Assembly: GCF_030010235.1 (NCBI RefSeq)
Contig: NZ_JASCRS010000001.1
Span: 992,001 to 1,056,000 of the forward strand
Origin: Leucobacter sp. UT-8R-CII-1-4
GTDB lineage: Bacteria; Actinomycetota; Actinomycetes; Actinomycetales; Microbacteriaceae
Length of the DNA stretch: 64,000 nt
Direction of reading: 5' to 3'
The notes under the pieces were generated by a model. The model worked only from the letters and a program-made list of their open reading frames with translations. It made no database searches and was not told the origin of the DNA. Numbering within the stretch: position 1 is the stretch's first letter; each line of letters begins with the position of its first letter. Below are positions 8,071-16,148 of the stretch, piece by piece. A program made the translations under genes and the position numbers.

Positions 8071-9513
8071 CTATTCGCCGAGTGAAACCTTGGTCATTTC
8101 CTCGCGCGAAACAACCTTGATACGCTCACGGCCAGCTGCCTCACCGAGCGAAAGCTCGTGCTCGTCGAGGCGATGCCAGCCTTCAACCGTGGTGAAAGGC
8201 ACGTTGCGCGATCGCAATAGCTCTGGAATCGCAGCGCTCTCAGGCTCGCTCGGCTGCCAAAGCTTTGAGCGATCCTCAAGCAGGCATTCGATGGTCTCCA
8301 TCGCGTCGCTCTTGGTGTGACCAATCAGACCGACCGGTCCGCGCTTGATCCAACCAGTCGCGTAAACACCCTGCATTTGCGAGCCGTCAGCGCTCTGCAC
8401 TCGGCCCTGTTCGTTTGGAATCACGCCGCGCACATCATCGAAGGGGATCTCTTCGAGTGGTGAACCGAAGTACCCGATTGCTCGGTACAGCGACTGCACT
8501 GGGATCACTTCAAACTCACCGGTGTCGATGATGCCGCCCTGCCCGTCGGGAGCTGTGCGTTCAATCTTGATACCTGCGACCCGACCGTTCTCGGTTACAA
8601 CCTCGACGGGCTTTGACCAGAAGTGCAGATGCAGTCGGCGGCTTGCCGGTGCGACCTCGCCGCTCTCACGCAGCTTCTGTGCTTCACGCCACTGATTCAT
8701 GATGCGCGAAATTACGATGATCTGTTTGTTGCTCATCAGAGTTTCGGTGACGTAGGGGTCGTCGAGGTCGAAGTCACGCTCGTCGATCACCATGTCTACG
8801 TCACGCACTTCACCGAGCTCACGCAGTTCGAGCGGCGTGAACTTTACGTACTGTGGACCGCGGCGACCGAAGAGGTGCAATTCTTCGATCGGGTTCTGAT
8901 CGAGCACCCGATGCACATTGTCTGGAATCTCGGTAGGCAGCAAGTCTTCGGCGTGCTTGATCAGCATGCGTGAAACGTCAAGCGCAACGTTGCCGTTGCC
9001 GATCACGGCGACCTGCTTCGCTTCAAGTGGCCACTCGCGTGGCACGTCTGGGTGCCCATCGAACCAGCTCACGAAGTCGGCTGCGCCGTATGAAGCCTCG
9101 GCGTCGATACCTGGGATGCTCAGTTGTGCATCACGGATCGCACCGGTTGAGAAGATCACCGCATGGTAGTGACGCTTCAGGTCTTCGAGCGTGATGTGCT
9201 CGCCGTAGCGAACGTTGCCGTAGTAGTGCACTGAGCCGTGTGGGCCTTGCGATCCTGCGCCCTCTGCTGAGGCGTCAGAATCGTTGCCCCGGTCGGTGCG
9301 GTCAAGCACCTCACGCAGTGCTTTGATGATGCCCTTGATGCGCGGATGGTCTGGTGAAACGCCATATCGAACAAGACCATACGGTGCTGGCAATTGATCA
9401 AATAGATCAATTTCAACGTCAAAGTCACGTTCGGCTTTGATCATCATGTCGGCCGCATAAATTCCTGCGGGGCCGGCTCCAACAATCGCGAGGCGCATCT
9501 TGCTCAAGTTCAT
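8071..9513 (-). CDS. fprA: Ferredoxin/adrenodoxin-type NADP reductase (FprA-like)
   Basis: A 480-residue flavoprotein that passes electrons between NADP(H) and ferredoxin. The FAD-binding fold starts immediately with RLAIVGAGPAGIYAADMM, followed by the adrenodoxin-reductase segment FDQLPAPYGLVRYGVSPDHP. The NADP-binding motif VAVIGNGNVALDVSRML comes at about residues 190-210, and GWIKRGPVGLIGHTK near the C-terminus completes the family pattern. Mycobacterial FprA is about 456 residues. I chose the ATG at 9513 (MNLSKMRLAI); a second ATG at 9498 is possible, and the frame extends uselessly to 9606. It lies downstream of the polyprenyl synthase gene on the same strand. Confidence 0.93.
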   Translation of the reverse strand: MNLSKMRLAIVGAGPAGIYAADMMIKAERDFDVEIDLFDQLPAPYGLVRYGVSPDHPRIKGIIKALREVLDRTDRGNDSDASAEGAGSQGPHGSVHYYGNVRYGEHITLEDLKRHYHAVIFSTGAIRDAQLSIPGIDAEASYGAADFVSWFDGHPDVPREWPLEAKQVAVIGNGNVALDVSRMLIKHAEDLLPTEIPDNVHRVLDQNPIEELHLFGRRGPQYVKFTPLELRELGEVRDVDMVIDERDFDLDDPYVTETLMSNKQIIVISRIMNQWREAQKLRESGEVAPASRRLHLHFWSKPVEVVTENGRVAGIKIERTAPDGQGGIIDTGEFEVIPVQSLYRAIGYFGSPLEEIPFDDVRGVIPNEQGRVQSADGSQMQGVYATGWIKRGPVGLIGHTKSDAMETIECLLEDRSKLWQPSEPESAAIPELLRSRNVPFTTVEGWHRLDEHELSLGEAAGRERIKVVSREEMTKVSLGE

Positions 9514-9565
9514 CGCTTTCTTGCTAGCCCTCGCTAGCCATCGGTGCGGGGTTTGCGTTGCGGTG

Positions 9566-10624
9566 TTATCCCTCGCGGGTGACGATCGACTCTGCCATGC
9601 GCTCAAGACCGCGCTTCACGGTCGACTTTGGCAGTGGGTCAAGCGCACGAACCGCGTCGGCAGCCCACTGACGGGCGGCTTCTTCGGTCTGCTGGGTAAC
9701 TTCGTGTTCGCGCAGCGCAACGACTTCTGGGTCGAGGATCGACGGGTCTTCGCCCGCAGCGATCCGAGCGACTCCGCTGTCAATGCGTGCGCAGAATTCT
9801 GCGGCGGCCGCATCGCCCTTTGCGGCGCGATCACGCAGCAAGAGCAGTGGCATTGTGACCACGCCAGCACGCAGGTCGGTGCCGGCGAGTTTGCCAGTCT
9901 GCTCTGCTTTTGGTGAGAGGTCGATAACGTCGTCGATCAGTTGGAAGGCGACACCGATCTTTTCGCCATATGCGGTGACACAATCGGCGTACTCACGTGG
10001 GGCGCCAGAGAACAGCACGCCCATTCGCGCAGCTGTGGAAATCAGTGCACCGGTTTTGTCGGCGAGCACCTGAAGGTAGTGCTGCATTGGGTCGTCTTCG
10101 GAGCGAGGGCCAACCGTCTCGTGCAGTTGTCCGAGGCAGAGACGCTCGAAGGTTTTTGCCTGCAGCAGGATCGCTTCTTCGCCCATGCCTGAAACCATTG
10201 ATGATGCGCGTGCAAACAGCAGGTCTCCGGCGAGGATCGCGACTGAGTTTGACCAGACAGTCTGAGCGGCGGGTACACCGCGGCGCAGCGTGGCGTCATC
10301 CATCACATCGTCGTGGTAGAGCGAGGCGAGGTGAGTAAGTTCAATTGCGATTGCTGCGCGGCGCACGCGATCGTTTGGTCCGTCGCCGAGTTGGCTGGTG
10401 AGCAGCGTCAGCATCGGGCGGATTCGCTTGCCACCGGCTTCGGCGAGGTAGCGCGCGGGTGCATCCGCAACTTCTGAAGCAAATGCGAGTTGTGCGAGCA
10501 GGTCTTCTTCGACAAGTGCAAGCTCTTGCTTCATCTTGTCGGCGTGACGTTTCTCGGCTGCACCGCGGAAGAGGTGCATGGGCATCGCCTGGGTGGCGGT
10601 GTCTTCGGTGATGGGGCGGCTCAT
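9566..10624 (-). CDS. Polyprenyl diphosphate synthase, probably for the menaquinone side chain
   Basis: The 352-residue trans-isoprenyl synthase has the first aspartate-rich motif in YHDDVMDD and the second in QLIDDVIDL, plus the early GGKRIRPML substrate-binding segment. It condenses isopentenyl diphosphate units into the long chain later attached by MenA. Its ATG overlaps the menG stop by 4 nt (ATGA), showing translational coupling, and this link to menG supports the menaquinone role over other isoprenoids. Product length cannot be read with confidence. The gene could be called hepT or grcC in related genomes. Confidence 0.93.
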   Translation of the reverse strand: MSRPITEDTATQAMPMHLFRGAAEKRHADKMKQELALVEEDLLAQLAFASEVADAPARYLAEAGGKRIRPMLTLLTSQLGDGPNDRVRRAAIAIELTHLASLYHDDVMDDATLRRGVPAAQTVWSNSVAILAGDLLFARASSMVSGMGEEAILLQAKTFERLCLGQLHETVGPRSEDDPMQHYLQVLADKTGALISTAARMGVLFSGAPREYADCVTAYGEKIGVAFQLIDDVIDLSPKAEQTGKLAGTDLRAGVVTMPLLLLRDRAAKGDAAAAEFCARIDSGVARIAAGEDPSILDPEVVALREHEVTQQTEEAARQWAADAVRALDPLPKSTVKRGLERMAESIVTREG

Positions 10625-11640
10625 TTGGCCTCCGCCTTCTTCGCTGGGGCAGACTTCGCGTCTGCAGTCTTGGTAGTTGAGGTCTTTGCTGGCCCTGGCT
10701 TTGGTGTTGCCGCCTCGGGCGTCTTTGCTGCTGGCTTCGCGCTTGAAGCAGGCTTCTTCGCTGCCGGCTTCGCGGCGGATGCGGGCTTTTTCGCAGCGGC
10801 AGCGGTCTTCGTAGCTGCGGGCTTCTTGCCTGTTGTCTGCTTCGAAGCAGGCTTCTTCGCAGCAGGCTTCTTCGCTACTGGTTTGGCTTCGGCAGCTTTG
10901 CTCGCTGATTCTGCGGCCGCTACCGGCTTATCTTGCGGCACAAATCCTCGGTGAAGGGCCACGATGCCAAGGGTGAGATTTCGATAGGCGACGCGCTCGA
11001 AACCGGCCTCGCGCAACCAAGCAGCGAGCTCGTCTTGGTTCGGCCAAGATTCAATCGACTCGTTGAGGTATCGATATGCTTCGGCAGCCTCACGATTGAT
11101 GAGTCCCGCGACCTTCGGCAAGACGTGGCGTCCGTAGAGTCCGTAGGGCACACGCACGAGCTGCGCTGGCGGAGTCGAGAACTCGGCGATCACGATTCGA
11201 CCGCCAGGTTTCACCACTCGCAGCATCTCGCGAAGTGCCTTGCGAGGATCGTTCACATTGCGCAGGCCGTACGAAATCGTTGCAGCATCGAAACTATTGT
11301 CTTCGAATGGCAGCTGTGTCGCGTCAGCGAACACGAAGTCGATGAGGTCGTTTCCTGCGTGACGCTTTCGCCCCTCAGCCAGCATGCCTTCCGAGAAATC
11401 TGCGGCAACTACATTCGCCCCGTGCTTGGCAATAGCGGCGCTCGAGGTACCCGTGCCTGCGGCAAGGTCGAGCACTCGCATTCCCTTGCGTGGAGCGATG
11501 GCTTTGGTGGTAGCAACACGCCAAAGGCGGTCGTTACCAACGGTGAGTACATCGTTGATCAGGTCATAGCGAGGAGAAACCTCGTCGAACATGGTCGAGA
11601 CGTCGGTGGCCAGCTTGGTGGCCGTATCGGGGCGGGTCAC
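10621..11640 (-). CDS. menG: Demethylmenaquinone methyltransferase with histone H1-like C-terminal tail
   Basis: Residues 1-234 form a complete UbiE/MenG methyltransferase: FDEVSPRYDLINDVLTVG, the SAM-binding LDLAAGTGTSSAAIAK, YGLRNVNDP and KPGGRIVIAEFS. It makes the last methylation of menaquinone at the membrane surface. Residues 235-339 are an extra tail of about 105 residues made almost only of Ala, Lys and Pro in KKPA-type repeats, like histone H1 or mycobacterial HupB tails. The tail is in frame and overlaps polyprenyl synthase by 4 nt, so it is translated. It may bind nucleic acid or acidic lipid; this is not known for MenG. The start is a GTG at 11640 with TAGCAT 7 nt upstream. Confidence 0.93.
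   Translation of the reverse strand: MTRPDTATKLATDVSTMFDEVSPRYDLINDVLTVGNDRLWRVATTKAIAPRKGMRVLDLAAGTGTSSAAIAKHGANVVAADFSEGMLAEGRKRHAGNDLIDFVFADATQLPFEDNSFDAATISYGLRNVNDPRKALREMLRVVKPGGRIVIAEFSTPPAQLVRVPYGLYGRHVLPKVAGLINREAAEAYRYLNESIESWPNQDELAAWLREAGFERVAYRNLTLGIVALHRGFVPQDKPVAAAESASKAAEAKPVAKKPAAKKPASKQTTGKKPAATKTAAAAKKPASAAKPAAKKPASSAKPAAKTPEAATPKPGPAKTSTTKTADAKSAPAKKAEAK
10624..10938 (-). repeat. Ala/Lys/Pro repeat tract coding the menG tail
   Basis: Imperfect repeats of the AAKKPA type give low-complexity DNA with repeated GCTTCTT/GCCGGCTT-like words on the plus strand. It is confined to the 3' third of menG and is absent from the catalytic part. Confidence 0.8.
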
Positions 11641-11647
11641 TCTTCCT

Positions 11648-11653
11648 ATGCTA
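11648..11653 (-). promoter_or_regulatory. Putative -10 box of menG (leaderless)
   Basis: TAGCAT on the minus strand, 7 nt before the menG GTG, in the divergent gap with menF. Confidence 0.5.
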
Positions 11654-11712
11654 GCCGCACTTCCCTCCGTGCTCGCCGGGAGAGCACAAGCTTGCGATCA
11701 GCGAATGCAGAG

Positions 11713-11718
11713 TACATT
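11713..11718 (+). promoter_or_regulatory. Putative -10 box of menF (leaderless)
   Basis: TACATT lies 7 nt before the GTG at 11726. It supports that GTG over upstream ATGs in the same frame. Confidence 0.45.
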
Positions 11719-11725
11719 GGACTGC

Positions 11726-12988
11726 GTGAACGCTGATTCGGTGCCTCCTCACCTCTTTGCCGTCACGCGACCCCTCCCACTTGAAGATGTCTCGCGGTTA
11801 CTTGAGTACACCGACGCGCAGCATCCTCTGGCTTGGATTCGCGATGATCGCGGTTGCGTTGGTGTCGGCGAACTCTTGCGTTACGATTTTTTTGGCGAGG
11901 ATCGTTTTGCCGCCGCCAATGACATTTGGCAAAAGATTTCAGCACTCTCGACGGTTGACGATCCGCTGAATCTGCCGGGCACTGGCTTGATCACGTTTGG
12001 CACCTTCGCTTTTGATGCGCGCAGCGAAGCTTCAAGCCTGCTCGTAGTACCCCGCATGGTGATCGCCCGCAACGCAACCCAGGCGTGGATCACCGAAATA
12101 TCGACTACACCGATCGACGACGAACCCAAGCTGCCTGAGCGGCAGACTGAAAGTTCGTGGCGCGGCACCAAACTGCTCACCGACCTCGCCGATGAAGCCT
12201 ACCTTTCAGGGGTGCGCGGGGCCGTCGCTCAGATTGATCGTGGCGAAGCCGAGAAGATCGTGATGGCCAGACGCGTTATTTCTGCGATTGATGCGAGCGA
12301 CGACCTGCGTATACCGCTCGATCGTCTCGCTGAACGCTACACCGATTGCTGGACATATGCTCTCGACGGAATGATGGGGGCGAGTCCCGAAACCCTTATT
12401 CGGCAAACCGGCGGAGGCATCACTGCACGGGTGCTCGCCGGAACCCGTGGCCGACGCGAAGACGAGTTGGCTGATGCGCGCGAACGTGACGAATTGCTCG
12501 CAAATAAGAAAGAACAGCATGAGCACGTTTTCGCTGTGCAAAGCGTAGTGACTGCGCTCTCGCCTCATGTGAACGACCTACAGGTGAGCCCGGAGCCGTT
12601 CGCACTCAAACTGCCAAATGTTTGGCACCTTGCTACTGACTTTCAGGCAACACCCGGAGACGGCGTCTCTTCCCTTGAGCTCACCGCTGCGTTGCACCCC
12701 ACTGCGGCAGTAGCTGGCACTCCAACCAGCGATGCTATCGAGGCGATCTACCAGTTGGAACCCTTCGACCGGGCACGTTATGCCGGCGCAATCGGTTGGA
12801 TGAACTCGCACGGTGACGGCGAGTGGGTCATCGCCCTGCGCTGCGCCCAGATCGGCGAGGCCGTAGATGGCGAACGCTCGGTTACGGCATATGCCGGTGG
12901 CGGCATAGTTGCGGGTAGTGATCCCTCGCACGAACTGCAGGAGACGGTTTCAAAGTTTCGCCCGATCGCTGAGGCGCTCGCACCCTAA
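11726..12988 (+). CDS. menF: Isochorismate synthase
   Basis: This chorismate-utilising enzyme converts chorismate to isochorismate, the first step of menaquinone synthesis. The C-terminal chorismate-binding domain is clear: KIVMARRV, the MMGASPETLIR substrate motif, ARVLAGTRGR, HPTAAVAGTP and a closing YAGGGIVAGSDPSHE. About 420 residues result from the GTG at 11726; ATG at 11705 would add seven residues, and the frame is open to 11591, which would overlap menG. Residues before about 160 form the less conserved N-terminal half. It is divergent from menG and convergent with menD, with only about 60 nt between the stops and no clear hairpin there. Confidence 0.92.
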   Translation: MNADSVPPHLFAVTRPLPLEDVSRLLEYTDAQHPLAWIRDDRGCVGVGELLRYDFFGEDRFAAANDIWQKISALSTVDDPLNLPGTGLITFGTFAFDARSEASSLLVVPRMVIARNATQAWITEISTTPIDDEPKLPERQTESSWRGTKLLTDLADEAYLSGVRGAVAQIDRGEAEKIVMARRVISAIDASDDLRIPLDRLAERYTDCWTYALDGMMGASPETLIRQTGGGITARVLAGTRGRREDELADARERDELLANKKEQHEHVFAVQSVVTALSPHVNDLQVSPEPFALKLPNVWHLATDFQATPGDGVSSLELTAALHPTAAVAGTPTSDAIEAIYQLEPFDRARYAGAIGWMNSHGDGEWVIALRCAQIGEAVDGERSVTAYAGGGIVAGSDPSHELQETVSKFRPIAEALAP

Positions 12989-13047
12989 ACAAATCGGCGC
13001 TAGGTCACTCATGGAGCCTTCACCCTGCCCTCAACGCACGACAGGTG

Positions 13048-14880
13048 TTACTCGCGCGAGAGCGGAACCTCAACGATTTGCGGCCCCGCTACCGGCTCAG
13101 TGAGTAGGCGCTCAAGTTCGCCGCGCGTTTCAACTCGACGGTATTCCCACCCGTAGGCAGCGGCGAGTGCCGCTAAGTCGACTCGCTGAGGGGTATACAT
13201 CACTCGCTCGAACGCCGCAGATTCAGCGGTTTGTGCGGCCTCAAGCGTGTCGAAAATGGTGCCACCGCCATCGTTTCCAACGAAGAGTTGGATACGTGGG
13301 TGCGGCTCGTCTACGGGCAAAAGTAGTGAGCCTGCATCGTGCAGCATGGCGAGGTCACCGATAAGCACCCGAGTGGTGCCCGCTCCGAGCTGCGGCTGAT
13401 CCAACGCTTGACTTGATGCTGCGATGCCGAGAGCTGTCGCTATGGTGCCGTCGATCCCCGCCAGGCCGCGGTTCGCTCGCACCTCAACTTTTCGCGGTGC
13501 AGCCACGCGGTCAAGCTCACGAACCAGGCGCGACGCTGCCACCACCAGTCGATCGTGGGGCCAGCTCGAACGCCACAGGCTTTCGGCCAGCATGGCCCGG
13601 CTCACCGGCTCTTTCTTGGCAGCGAGCTCGGCACGCGCATACGCATTGCGCTCTTTGTAGCCAACTGCTTTCGCTGATTCAAGATCGGGTTCGTGCACGG
13701 TGGATCGTTCCGCACGCAGCTCTCGGTCGGCCAACACCCAGCGACCGAGCCATCTGCGCATGACAGTCGGGTCGTAGTCTGCGCCGAGCTTGATGCCGAA
13801 CACATGCTTCGCGTCACCGCTCGGATCGTAATGGTCGACGTCGTCACCGCGATGCGGATCGACCACAATCACCTCAACGTCGTCACGCTTCAAGAGTGCA
13901 GGAATCTGTCTGGTAAGCGTCGGGTGTCCAAACACCACAGCACGTTCGATCAGCCCGCCGATCTCGGGATCGTCAATCAGCGTCGCATATCCGGTAATCG
14001 CTTCGCGCCCGTAGCGGACGCCGCTGATTATCTCCGCGAGTAGCGGCACCCCCGCATCGCGCGCGAACTGTTCAGCTTCTTCGCCAGCACCCTCACCTGC
14101 GATCACGACGGTGAGCGCGTCACCCTCAAGGGCAAATTGCGGTTCGTCGGGTAGAAATGTGACGAATCGCCCGTCAGCCAGCGGCACGCTCCGGCCCACG
14201 TTGTTCGTCGGCGTAACGCCAGAGTTCTGCTGATAGGCCTCGTCGCGTGTCTGTGCGGCACGCACGAGCAGTTCGTCAGCCGCGTCCGCTTCCCAGCTAA
14301 AGGGCCCAGAGAGTGGTTCCCGAAACTGCAGGTTGATTTGCACCGGGCCCGCTGGCTCGTGATACACGCCACCGTAAGCCGCACCCATGCTGTGCTTGCC
14401 AACACTTTCTGCGTTGTGCCAATTGGTTACGCCCGCGACGCTTTCAAAGCTTTGATCCACATCAATATCAAGCGAGTAGCGCGAGAACTCGGCGGTTAGG
14501 TTCGCCTGACGAGTTGTCTGATTGCTTCGTGTGCCACGCATTGAGGCAGGCCGGTCGGCCGTGAGTAGCAGCATTGGCACACGCGACTCGTGTGATTCGA
14601 TTGCCGCTGGCACGAGGTTAGCGACGGCAGATCCGCTGGTCACGATGATGGGCGCTGGGACTCCCGTTTCGCGCGCAATACCGAGCGCGAAAAATGCAGC
14701 GGATCGCTCATCCACTCGAACGTGCAGCCGAATGAGGCCGAGTCGTTCAGCATGCGCCGCAGTAAGTGCGAGAGCTTGCGAGCGTGAACCTGGACACACC
14801 ACGACATCGCGAACGCCCTCTCGGATCAGCGATGCCAGCAGAAGTGTGGCATATTCCGATGCACGCGAGACGTCTTTCAC
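13048..14880 (-). CDS. menD: 2-Succinyl-5-enolpyruvyl-6-hydroxy-3-cyclohexene-1-carboxylate synthase
   Basis: MenD is a thiamine-diphosphate enzyme that joins isochorismate and 2-oxoglutarate. The 610-residue protein starts from a GTG and shows the family N-terminus DVVVCPGSRSQALALTAAH, the invariant RVDERSAAFFALG with its catalytic Glu, and LTADRPASMRG. In the C-terminal domain, ANRGLAGIDGTIATALG and the thiamine-binding GDLAMLHDAGSLLL region followed by NDGGGTIF are visible. The GTG overlaps the upstream gene's stop by 4 nt, so the two genes are translationally coupled. Confidence 0.95.
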   Translation of the reverse strand: MKDVSRASEYATLLLASLIREGVRDVVVCPGSRSQALALTAAHAERLGLIRLHVRVDERSAAFFALGIARETGVPAPIIVTSGSAVANLVPAAIESHESRVPMLLLTADRPASMRGTRSNQTTRQANLTAEFSRYSLDIDVDQSFESVAGVTNWHNAESVGKHSMGAAYGGVYHEPAGPVQINLQFREPLSGPFSWEADAADELLVRAAQTRDEAYQQNSGVTPTNNVGRSVPLADGRFVTFLPDEPQFALEGDALTVVIAGEGAGEEAEQFARDAGVPLLAEIISGVRYGREAITGYATLIDDPEIGGLIERAVVFGHPTLTRQIPALLKRDDVEVIVVDPHRGDDVDHYDPSGDAKHVFGIKLGADYDPTVMRRWLGRWVLADRELRAERSTVHEPDLESAKAVGYKERNAYARAELAAKKEPVSRAMLAESLWRSSWPHDRLVVAASRLVRELDRVAAPRKVEVRANRGLAGIDGTIATALGIAASSQALDQPQLGAGTTRVLIGDLAMLHDAGSLLLPVDEPHPRIQLFVGNDGGGTIFDTLEAAQTAESAAFERVMYTPQRVDLAALAAAYGWEYRRVETRGELERLLTEPVAGPQIVEVPLSRE

Positions 14881-15350
14881 CGTTGTGCGTCGCCCTCAGC
14901 GGCACCGTTGTCATCGCGTTTGTTGTCCTCGGCACGAGGAGTTTCATTCGTGCGCTTTGAGACATCAGCAGGGTTGTCGGTGCTCTTTTCACCGCTCGCA
15001 TCACCGGCAACTGCCGATTCATCAGCAGTGGGGAACACTTCATTGTCGAGTTCGCGAAGCCGCGCTTCGAGCTCTTCGACGTGGGCGTCGATTTCGGCCG
15101 TCGAGAGACGCGTGCCGGTGAAGCGTGGGTCGTCGTCCGGTGCGGTCTGTTTCACAGGCGCCGGCCCTCGGCCTTTGCCGATCGTGAGCCAGAGCACAGC
15201 ACCGATCACGGGTAGCGCCACAATCAGCACTACCCACACGGGCTTAGAGACTCCCCGCGCGCGCGAGGCGTCGCTCATTGCCGCATCGACAAGAGCGTAC
15301 AAAATGAGCGCCACTCCGATAATGACACCGATGATCGCAAACCGAACCAT
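14877..15350 (-). CDS. PLDc_N domain membrane protein
   Basis: A 157-residue protein with two membrane helices (about residues 3-23 and 40-60) separated by a short SDASRARGVSKPVWV loop, the pattern of the phospholipase D N-terminal (PLDc_N) domain. The phospholipase catalytic HKD motif is absent. The remainder is a charged cytoplasmic tail rich in Asp, Glu and Ala with a probable coiled coil (LSTAEIDAHVEELEARLREL). Genes of this type commonly sit beside men genes in actinobacteria. The stop overlaps menD's GTG by 4 nt and a TAGCAT box lies 6 nt before the ATG, so this gene leads a menD operon. Function unknown. Confidence 0.87.
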   Translation of the reverse strand: MVRFAIIGVIIGVALILYALVDAAMSDASRARGVSKPVWVVLIVALPVIGAVLWLTIGKGRGPAPVKQTAPDDDPRFTGTRLSTAEIDAHVEELEARLRELDNEVFPTADESAVAGDASGEKSTDNPADVSKRTNETPRAEDNKRDDNGAAEGDAQR

Positions 15351-15356
15351 GACCCC

Positions 15357-15362
15357 ATGCTA
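15357..15362 (-). promoter_or_regulatory. Putative -10 box of the PLDc_N-menD operon (leaderless)
   Basis: TAGCAT on the minus strand, 6 nt before the ATG at 15350. Confidence 0.5.
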
Positions 15363-15437
15363 CCCGTGGTCGCTGACAGTCTCATTGAGCCGCAGCGTGC
15401 CCATGCAGGCATGACGCTTGCGCCCAGCTTCGCTCAG

Positions 15438-15443
15438 TAGACT
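15438..15443 (+). promoter_or_regulatory. Putative -10 box of the DUF4229 gene
   Basis: TAGACT lies 8 nt before the GTG at 15452, in a gap divergent from the PLDc_N gene. Confidence 0.45.
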
Positions 15444-15451
15444 GTGCTCTC

Positions 15452-15748
15452 GTGAATACCGGCAAAGCATGGATCGTCTACGTCCTTCTGCGAATCGTCT
15501 TTTTCGCCGTACCCTTTGCGGTGCTGTTTTTCATCGGCTGGCCGTGGTGGCTCGCCCTGGCTATCGCCTCACTGATCGCTTTGGCACTCTCAGTGATCTT
15601 CCTCTCGAAGCAGCGCAGCACGGCTTCAAGCAGCATCTACGAATGGCGCATGCGTGATCGCACCGCGGATGACATCGTTGAAGACGATGCTGTTGACGCG
15701 GCCGAGGCGGCCCAGAGCACCGATAGCTCTGCCAACGACACGAAGTAA
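15452..15748 (+). CDS. DUF4229 small membrane protein
   Basis: This 98-residue protein starts from a GTG. It has two membrane helices at about residues 8-28 and 30-50 with FFIGWPWWLALAIASLIALALS between and within them, then an SKQR positive-inside turn and a cytoplasmic tail with YEWRMRDRTADDIVEDD. This fits the DUF4229 family, which in actinobacteria is usually found next to menaquinone genes. Its role is unknown; a structural partner of membrane-bound MenA or MenG is only a guess from location. It is convergent with the cupin gene, 4 nt away. Confidence 0.82.
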   Translation: MNTGKAWIVYVLLRIVFFAVPFAVLFFIGWPWWLALAIASLIALALSVIFLSKQRSTASSSIYEWRMRDRTADDIVEDDAVDAAEAAQSTDSSANDTK

Positions 15749-15752
15749 CTGT

Positions 15753-16100
15753 CTACTCGCTAATGATCGTGTAGTGCTTGCGCAGTTGCTCGTGCACAAC
15801 CCAGGTGCCTTTCCAGCCTGAGGGCGTAACGAATATGTCCCCAGGGCCAAAGCTCACATCGGGTTCACCCTCAACTTGCAGTGTGACACGCCCACTCAAA
15901 ATAGTGCAGACTTCGTCGTAGCCATTGCGCTCTGCGGCGAATGCACCGGGCGAGCATTCCCAAATTCCGGTATCGATCTTGCCACCTGTCCAGATGGTGC
16001 GTGAAGCCTCGGTGAGTCCCTCAGTGAGCGCCGTTGCTTTTGCGGTGTGCTCGCCAATTTCGGCTTCATTTGCTGAGTGAAGTGCGGGTGTGCTTGTCAT
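15753..16100 (-). CDS. Cupin-domain protein (DUF861/EutQ-like)
   Basis: This 115-residue single-domain cupin has the core strands WECSPGAFAAERNGYDEV, CTILSGRVTLQVEG and FGPGDIFVTPSGWKGTW, matching the Cupin_3 (DUF861) group. The start at 16100 is chosen because AAGGAG lies 6 nt before it; the frame extends to 16118 without support. DUF861 cupins are often coded next to amine or amino-acid oxidases, as here with the FAD oxidoreductase immediately upstream on the same strand (about 50 nt gap). It may act as a ligand sensor or an isomerase; catalysis cannot be shown. Confidence 0.85.
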   Translation of the reverse strand: MTSTPALHSANEAEIGEHTAKATALTEGLTEASRTIWTGGKIDTGIWECSPGAFAAERNGYDEVCTILSGRVTLQVEGEPDVSFGPGDIFVTPSGWKGTWVVHEQLRKHYTIISE

Positions 16101-16148
16101 GCTTGGCTCCTTTGCCAAATCTCAATCAGTGTCTAAGCGTCTGTTCGG

